Origin: Hyphomicrobiales bacterium
GTDB lineage: Bacteria; Pseudomonadota; Alphaproteobacteria; Rhizobiales; Rhizobiaceae
DNA: 37,329 nt
Assembly: GCA_900466005.1 (NCBI GenBank)
Contig: UEGQ01000024.1
Coordinates: 1 to 37,329, forward strand
Direction: 5' to 3'
How positions within the stretch are numbered: the stretch's first letter is position 1; every line of letters starts with the position of its first letter. Positions 32,614-37,329 of the stretch are shown here, one piece after another. Made by a program: the position numbers and the translations under genes. The notes under the pieces were generated by a model. That model did no database searches. It was not told the DNA's origin and saw only the letters and a program-made list of their open reading frames with translations.

Positions 32614-34602
32614 ATGGACATCGACATTTTTCAACTACCGGGAATCTTGAGACGCCGCCTGCGCTACGTGATCCTCACCGTGGTCGTCTGCCTGGCGCTC
32701 GCTTTCGTTTATGTCCTGCGCCTCACTCCGCTCTACACCTCTTCCACCGAGCTCCTCCTGGACCCGAAGGGTCTGGTCACCGGCGGGGCGGACCCTGTCA
32801 ACGCGGTGGCGCCGGTCCCGCAGGACCAGCCTGCCGTCGACAGCCAGATCTATGTCATGCAGTCGCGCGCGACGCTTGAGGAGGTCGTCAGCAAGCTCAA
32901 CCTCACCAAGGACCAGTTCTTCGCCGCGGCGACCAAGAAAGCGAAGACCGATCGCGACCGTGTGATGGCAGTGGTGACGGTCCTGAAGGAGCATGTGACG
33001 ATCGAACGTGCCGGCCAGTCGCTGGTCTTCTCGATCAGCGCCGAGCACCCGAATGCCGCGACCGCGGCGGACATCGCCAACTCGATCGCCGCCGTCTACC
33101 TGCGCCAGCTCGACGAGGCCAGGGCAAGCGCCGCACGGCGTGCCAGCAGTTCCTTCCAGCTGCAGGCGAGCGAGCTGCGCGACCGCGTGCTCAAGGCCGA
33201 ACTCGCCGTCGAGAAGTTCAAGGCGGAGAATGGCCTCGTCAGCACCGGGCAGCAGGGCCTGGTCATCGATCAGCAGGTGGCGGGGCTCAACCAGCAACTC
33301 ATCGATGCCCGCGCAATCGAAGAGCGGCAGCGGACGATCTACGAGCAGGCGAAGAAGCTTACGATCGAGGCGATCGAGTCCGGCGCCATTCCCGAAGTCC
33401 TGCAGTCGACCTCGATCGGTCTCCTGCGTGACCGCTACGTGAATCTGCTCGACCGTCGCTCCCAGCTTGCGACGAGCCTCGGCGGCAATCACCCACAGAT
33501 CAAGGCGATCAATTCCCAGATCGCCAACATGCAGAACGCGATCGAACTGGAACTCGGCCGCGTCCGCCAGTCCATGAAGAGCAGCTACGAACGCGCTGTA
33601 GCAGACACGAAGGCCCTCACCGCGCAGCTCGAGAAGATGAGCGCCACAAGTTTCGACAGCAGCGCGGCCCAGATCAAGATGCGCCAGCTCGAGAGCGAGG
33701 CGGACGCGGTCCGCATCCTCTACAAGGCGTTCCTCAGCCGCGCCGAGGAACTCGGGCAGCAGCAATCGGTAAACACCGATAATTCCCGCGTGATCACCGC
33801 CGCGGTGCCGATGCCGAAATCCTCCACCGTGCTGAAGCTGATGATTCTGGCCGCGGCCTCTCTCTTCGGCTTCGTGCTGGGAAGTGCGCTGGCCGTGCTG
33901 CGCGAGCTGCTGGCGCGGCAGATCCCGTCCGGCGAAACCCTGAGCAAGCGGACCGGACTTCCCGTGCTCGCGCGGATCAGGATGCCACGCCGGCACGCGA
34001 AAACGCCTCTGCTTCGCCGATTGCCGTTTTTGGGTCGCTCGGCCGAAGAGCCACCGCTTCCGCTCGGCGAGAACCATCCGGCGATCCGCGCGCTTGCCGG
34101 GCAGCTCGTCGAGAGGCTCGGCACACAGGCGCCCGCAATGGTACTCTTCTCGACTCCGAAGCCGATGCTGGAGGCGACCGGCATCGTCGCCGACACGGTG
34201 CAGGCGCTTCTCGACCTCGGCCACGACGTTCTCTACGCCCCCGGAGATCTCGCCGACCGGTCGCCGCGATCCACGCGGTTCGGTCGGCCGAGCCTGCGCG
34301 GTGCCCTCGAGCGCGAACGCGAGGACTCGGGTCCTTTCGGCGATCTCCTGAGATATGATCTCTTCCGTGCCCGCCAGGGAACCGGCCGGTCCGTGCCGGA
34401 GGACGGCGGCCATCGTTTCGTGATCGTCAATGCGTGCGGCACGCAGGCCGCCGACTTCCTGCCTTCACTGATGAACCACGCCGATGCCCTCGTCCCGATC
34501 ATCGACGTGCGAGAGACGCCGCAAGACGATGTGACGGGATTTGTCGGCGCCCTCGGCGGCAAACGGGACATCATTCTCGGTACAGTCGTGGTGGAGGCGT
34601 AG
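32614..34602 (+). CDS. Polysaccharide co-polymerase (Wzz/GumC/ExoP type) with degenerate BY-kinase domain
   Basis: The 662-residue inner-membrane protein sets chain length and helps export in Wzx/Wzy systems. It has a membrane helix at about 17-36, a Wzz domain, long periplasmic coiled coil (about 180-390), and a second helix at about 405-428 (VLKLMILAAASLFGFVLGSA). A cytoplasmic C-terminal part of about 230 residues has the layout of a bacterial tyrosine kinase but not its motifs: the Walker A position reads STPKPMLEATG (about 513-523), the A' position reads APGDLADRSP, and the B position reads VIVN. There is no Tyr-rich tail. The start at 32614 follows GGGCAGG. Confidence 0.88.
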   Translation: MDIDIFQLPGILRRRLRYVILTVVVCLALAFVYVLRLTPLYTSSTELLLDPKGLVTGGADPVNAVAPVPQDQPAVDSQIYVMQSRATLEEVVSKLNLTKDQFFAAATKKAKTDRDRVMAVVTVLKEHVTIERAGQSLVFSISAEHPNAATAADIANSIAAVYLRQLDEARASAARRASSSFQLQASELRDRVLKAELAVEKFKAENGLVSTGQQGLVIDQQVAGLNQQLIDARAIEERQRTIYEQAKKLTIEAIESGAIPEVLQSTSIGLLRDRYVNLLDRRSQLATSLGGNHPQIKAINSQIANMQNAIELELGRVRQSMKSSYERAVADTKALTAQLEKMSATSFDSSAAQIKMRQLESEADAVRILYKAFLSRAEELGQQQSVNTDNSRVITAAVPMPKSSTVLKLMILAAASLFGFVLGSALAVLRELLARQIPSGETLSKRTGLPVLARIRMPRRHAKTPLLRRLPFLGRSAEEPPLPLGENHPAIRALAGQLVERLGTQAPAMVLFSTPKPMLEATGIVADTVQALLDLGHDVLYAPGDLADRSPRSTRFGRPSLRGALEREREDSGPFGDLLRYDLFRARQGTGRSVPEDGGHRFVIVNACGTQAADFLPSLMNHADALVPIIDVRETPQDDVTGFVGALGGKRDIILGTVVVEA

Positions 34603-34669
34603 GCCGTGTCGTCCCGCTCGTCAGTTGCTGCACTCGCTCTCCCCGCCACAAGCGACGGCCGGAAGCAAC

Positions 34670-35959
34670 ATGCGCACCGCTGACGCCTCGGCGGCGTCTC
34701 CGCCCTTCGACGCCATGGGCCCGGTCTGGGTGAGCCACGCAAGGCACCACCTCGCCGTCTTCGCGGTGATGGGCGGCCTCACGTTCAATCTGTTCCTCTG
34801 CTTCGTGAACACGCGCGTGATGGGCATACGCGACAGTCACGTCATGCTGTTCGAGATGCTGCTGATCGGCTGCGCCTTCCTGGCGGCCTTCACCCGCAAG
34901 CTCGACATCTATCTCGTTCTGGCGCTCTACGTGAGCTACATGGTGCTGCTCTTCGCACTGCGCGGCGCCGTCGATCTCAAGGCGCTCCGCGACATCCTGA
35001 TCCCGATCGCCTTCTACTTCATGGGAACGCGCGTGCAGGACCTGCGGCTGGCCGACCGGCTCGTCACCGCATCGATCGCGATCGTCGTCGCGTTCGGTCT
35101 CTTCGAATACCTGCTGACGGACCTCTATCTCGATTTCTTCAACGTGCTCGGCTACTTCATCGCCCGCGGCACGGTAACGCCGGAGGAAGCTTTCGGAGCG
35201 ACGAGAGGGCTCTTCATCAGCGGCATGCGCCCGGAGCCGCGCTCACTCTTTTCCTTCCTGGGACAGCACCGTGTTTCGTCGGTATTTCTGGAGCCCGTCT
35301 CGGCTGGCAATTTCGGGGCGATCGTCTTCGCCTGGGCGCTCTTCCGCTCCGACATGCGCTACCGCTTCGCCGTCATGGCGGGCGCGATACTGACCGTTAT
35401 CCTGGCCGATGCTCGTTTCGGGTTCTTCACCTGCGTCCTGATGACGCTCATGACGCCTTTCTACCGCATCGTTCCGAAGACCATATGGCTGGCGCTACCC
35501 TTCCTGATGTTGGCGATCATCGCCGTCTACGGGCTCGCCACCGGCACGGAAGGCGGAGCCAACGACGTCGGCGGACGCCTCAAGGTCACGGCCGGCATCC
35601 TCACGCATCTGGATCTTCCGGTCGTGCTGGGGATTGCGGTCACCGACCAGTTCACCGCCGACTCGGGTCTCGCCTACACCCTCACCAAGTTCGGCCTCTT
35701 CGGCTTCATCGTCCTCTGGGCTCTGATGGTTATGGCGCCGATCCGCGACGCGAAGGCGTGGTCCTTCCATTCGATGGTCATCGTCTACCTGCTGCTGCTG
35801 ATGATCATCAGCAATTCGCTCTACTCCATCAAGACGGCCGCACTTCTGTGGTTCATCCTTGGAACCGCCGACCGTATCGACTGGCGGGCGCTCGCCCAAG
35901 GGCGGGTCAGGGACGATCGAGCGCCGGACATTCCGCGGCCGACGACGAGAGATCCTTGA
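34670..35959 (+). CDS. Wzy-like polysaccharide polymerase / O-antigen ligase-family membrane protein
   Basis: The 429-residue protein has about 10-12 hydrophobic helices with a large extracytoplasmic loop (about 185-260, including GMRPEPRSLFSFLGQHRVSS) and a second Arg/Gly-containing loop (DVGGRLKV), as in Wzy polymerases and O-antigen ligases. These families are weakly conserved, so assignment rests on topology and context: it lies 67 bp behind the Wzz-type gene in the same direction. Expected role: joining lipid-linked repeat units in the periplasm. The ATG at 34670 follows GGAAG; an in-frame start at 34541 would overlap the upstream gene. Its last 53 bp overlap the convergent GH5 gene. Confidence 0.75.
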   Translation: MRTADASAASPPFDAMGPVWVSHARHHLAVFAVMGGLTFNLFLCFVNTRVMGIRDSHVMLFEMLLIGCAFLAAFTRKLDIYLVLALYVSYMVLLFALRGAVDLKALRDILIPIAFYFMGTRVQDLRLADRLVTASIAIVVAFGLFEYLLTDLYLDFFNVLGYFIARGTVTPEEAFGATRGLFISGMRPEPRSLFSFLGQHRVSSVFLEPVSAGNFGAIVFAWALFRSDMRYRFAVMAGAILTVILADARFGFFTCVLMTLMTPFYRIVPKTIWLALPFLMLAIIAVYGLATGTEGGANDVGGRLKVTAGILTHLDLPVVLGIAVTDQFTADSGLAYTLTKFGLFGFIVLWALMVMAPIRDAKAWSFHSMVIVYLLLLMIISNSLYSIKTAALLWFILGTADRIDWRALAQGRVRDDRAPDIPRPTTRDP

Positions 35960-36983
35960 GCGCCGGGGCAAGCCCGGCAAGCTGCGGGCGGTCGCCCTCG
36001 ATCGTCGGCTGGATGTTCAGCGCCTCGGACGGCGGCCACCAGTCACCCGCCACCCAATAGGCCCAGCCGACCCAGAGATCGCGGTTGCTTTCGACGACCC
36101 GCACCATGTCGGCGAGAGTCCCGACGCAGGCCTCGTCCGCCGGCACGCCGAACTCGCCGAGATAGCCGCGCTTGTCGTGATCGCGCAGCCACTGCGTGAA
36201 CGCCTCGACGGCCGCGACCGCATCGGCGCCGCGATCGCAGCTCGAACTTGTTCCGGAGAAATTGGAGTCGAAATACTGGTGGACCTCGTAGGCATAGTGG
36301 TCCGACGGATCGACCACTCCGAGCATCACGTCGCCGTTGGCACCGGCCGTCGATGATGCCAGCCAGCTGTGAGCGCCGGTCCAGGCTGTCCCGGGAACCA
36401 GGACCAGATTGCCGGCACCGGCCTCACGGATCCCTGCTATTGCCGCATTGGCACCCTCGAGCCACTGGCCGGCGGAAATGTCGTGTGGCTCGTTCATCAA
36501 CCCGAAGGAGACGTCGGGCTGGTTTGCAAAGACGCGCGCGAGCCGACCCCAGAAGTCGGCGAATGTTGCCGCCGGAACGGCTGCCGAGCCGATGGGTTCG
36601 CCGCGATAACGGGCGTAGTTGTGCGGATCCAGCACCACCCGCAGCCCCCGTTCGCGCAGGCGCCCGACCGCCTCCACAAGACGCGCGAGCTCGGCCGGGT
36701 CGAGCTCTGCCCCGAGCCGAGGCTGCAGGCGCTCCCAAAGGAAGGGAAGGCGCACCGAGGTGAAGCCCTTCGACGCGAAATAGTCGATGGTCTCATTCGA
36801 GGGATAGACGTAATCCTTACCTGCCGTTCCGGGCGGCTCGCCGAACTCCGCACCGGAGAGATTGATGCCGCGAAAGCAACCCTCCGTCGCCTGCCCCGGC
36901 GAGGCAGCGAGAAGCGCAATCGTGGCCGCCGTAGCGGCGACGCCAAAGAGGGAAGAGCTCCCGAAACGCAAACCGACGAACAT
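35907..36983 (-). CDS. Secreted glycoside hydrolase family 5 (endoglucanase-like)
   Basis: The 358-residue protein has an N-terminal signal peptide (hydrophobic 11-27, cleavage likely near ASPGQA) and a GH5 barrel: RGINLSGAEFG, SVRLPFLWERLQP, LDPHNYARY, the acid/base Glu165 in LMNEPHD, EVHQYFDSNFSG, and the nucleophile Glu277 in GYLGEFG, with a late Trp-rich WAYWVAGDWW. Such enzymes cut beta-1,4-glucan or related glycans. The position at the end of a polysaccharide locus suggests trimming or release of that polymer in the periplasm or outside. The ATG at 36983 follows AGGTGGGG. Its 3' end overlaps the convergent Wzy-like gene by 53 bp. Confidence 0.9.
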   Translation of the reverse strand: MFVGLRFGSSSLFGVAATAATIALLAASPGQATEGCFRGINLSGAEFGEPPGTAGKDYVYPSNETIDYFASKGFTSVRLPFLWERLQPRLGAELDPAELARLVEAVGRLRERGLRVVLDPHNYARYRGEPIGSAAVPAATFADFWGRLARVFANQPDVSFGLMNEPHDISAGQWLEGANAAIAGIREAGAGNLVLVPGTAWTGAHSWLASSTAGANGDVMLGVVDPSDHYAYEVHQYFDSNFSGTSSSCDRGADAVAAVEAFTQWLRDHDKRGYLGEFGVPADEACVGTLADMVRVVESNRDLWVGWAYWVAGDWWPPSEALNIQPTIEGDRPQLAGLAPALKDLSSSAAECPALDRP

Positions 36984-37293
36984 GCAACCCCACCTGTAAC
37001 GACGACGAAGCGGACGTTAGGACCGGCAGCGGCGAAAGGTCAAGGAAGCTCCCGAAGGAGACCTCCGTGACAGGGCCCTGCAAGTTGACGACGGGAAATC
37101 GCTTGCAGAAGACGCAACCGGAACGGAATTTTCCGTCATCCGCCCTAAGCTCACCCTCAAGGAACGGGAGGGGACCGGATGCCGGGAACTAGGCCCGTTC
37201 GGTTAGAAAACAAAGGCCAACGGCTTTGCGCGCCGTGGCGAGTGCGCTAGAGCAGTCGCCGGTCCGCTCGCGACGGGAAAAGGGTGAGAGAAC
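36984..37293. promoter_or_regulatory. 310-bp divergent intergenic region (GH5 / purU)
   Basis: No gene is supported here. It should carry the GH5 promoter leftward and the purU promoter rightward. The clearest element is a 14-bp palindrome, ACGGAA (37133-37138) TT TTCCGT (37141-37146). I looked for a known riboswitch ahead of purU and recognised none. Confidence 0.35.
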
Positions 37294-37329
37294 ATGAAGA
37301 GCTACGTATTGACGGTTTCGTGCAAGTCG
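37294..37329 (+). CDS. purU: Formyltetrahydrofolate deformylase, N-terminal fragment (cut by window end)
   Basis: Only the first 12 codons are present (MKSYVLTVSCKS). They match the recalled N-terminus of alphaproteobacterial PurU, whose ACT domain begins this way. PurU hydrolyses 10-formyl-tetrahydrofolate to formate and tetrahydrofolate, supplying formate for purine synthesis. The ATG follows AAAAGGGTGAGAG. With so few residues the call rests on similarity of a short string and is not certain. Confidence 0.6.
   Translation, partial: MKSYVLTVSCKS

Noticed and set aside
32635..34413. 592-residue minus-strand frame opposite the Wzz-type gene
   Set aside because: Shadow frame; the plus-strand protein has membrane helices, coiled coil and family motifs.
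36984..37293. A folate or glycine riboswitch ahead of purU
   Set aside because: No conserved aptamer blocks could be recognised; only a short palindrome is present.

Overview
This is high-GC chromosomal DNA of an alphaproteobacterium, most likely Rhizobiaceae (Rhizobium/Agrobacterium/Sinorhizobium relatives). The basis is gene content: a long-type PurC, a B12-riboswitch-controlled lone CbiM-like protein, an efp/epmA/epmB cluster, an amino acid:[carrier protein] ligase of the type characterised in Bradyrhizobium and Agrobacterium, and a PurU start at the right edge. The genus cannot be fixed from the sequence alone. I see no tRNA or rRNA gene, insertion sequence, phage gene or CRISPR array. 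The window is densely packed and looks like stable chromosome.

Left part (1-14 kb), mostly housekeeping and accessory metabolism. Two tandem paralogous vanillin/salicylaldehyde-type aldehyde dehydrogenases (minus strand) are divergent from an AraC-family regulator, with a 21-bp-spaced direct repeat between them. A small two-helix membrane protein follows, then a cobalamin riboswitch with its CbiM-like gene and terminator. Next come purC, a TetR regulator and a complete RND efflux set (lipoprotein adaptor, HAE1 pump, outer-membrane channel) ending in a strong terminator.

Middle (14-20.5 kb). A three-domain regulator (MerR HTH + XRE HTH + cupin) is divergent from gabT-gabD, which turn GABA into succinate. 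A perfect 16-bp terminator stem separates gabD from the convergent efp. EF-P (Lys34 in HPGKG) is divergent from epmA and epmB, the enzymes that beta-lysylate it.

Right part (20.7-37 kb), the most interesting region. A tight five-gene operon encodes a small carrier protein, an acyl-CoA-dehydrogenase-fold flavoprotein, a SerRS-like amino acid:[carrier protein] ligase, a DUF1839-type protein and a GH2-like protein. It converges on a two-gene operon for a tandem alpha/beta-hydrolase with a Cys nucleophile and a Wzx-type flippase. These are followed by two GT4 glycosyltransferases, a Wzz/GumC-type protein with a degenerate kinase domain, a Wzy-like polymerase and a secreted GH5 glycanase. My reading is that the ligase charges an amino acid onto the carrier protein, the flavoprotein may oxidise it, and the DUF1839 protein (Cys/His motif reminiscent of BtrH-like papain-fold acyltransferases) and/or the Cys-hydrolase transfers or releases it. 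The target could be a surface polysaccharide made by the adjacent Wzx/Wzy-type genes. The ligase biochemistry is known for homologues. The pathway, the DUF1839 role and the polysaccharide link are inference. The window ends 12 codons into purU.
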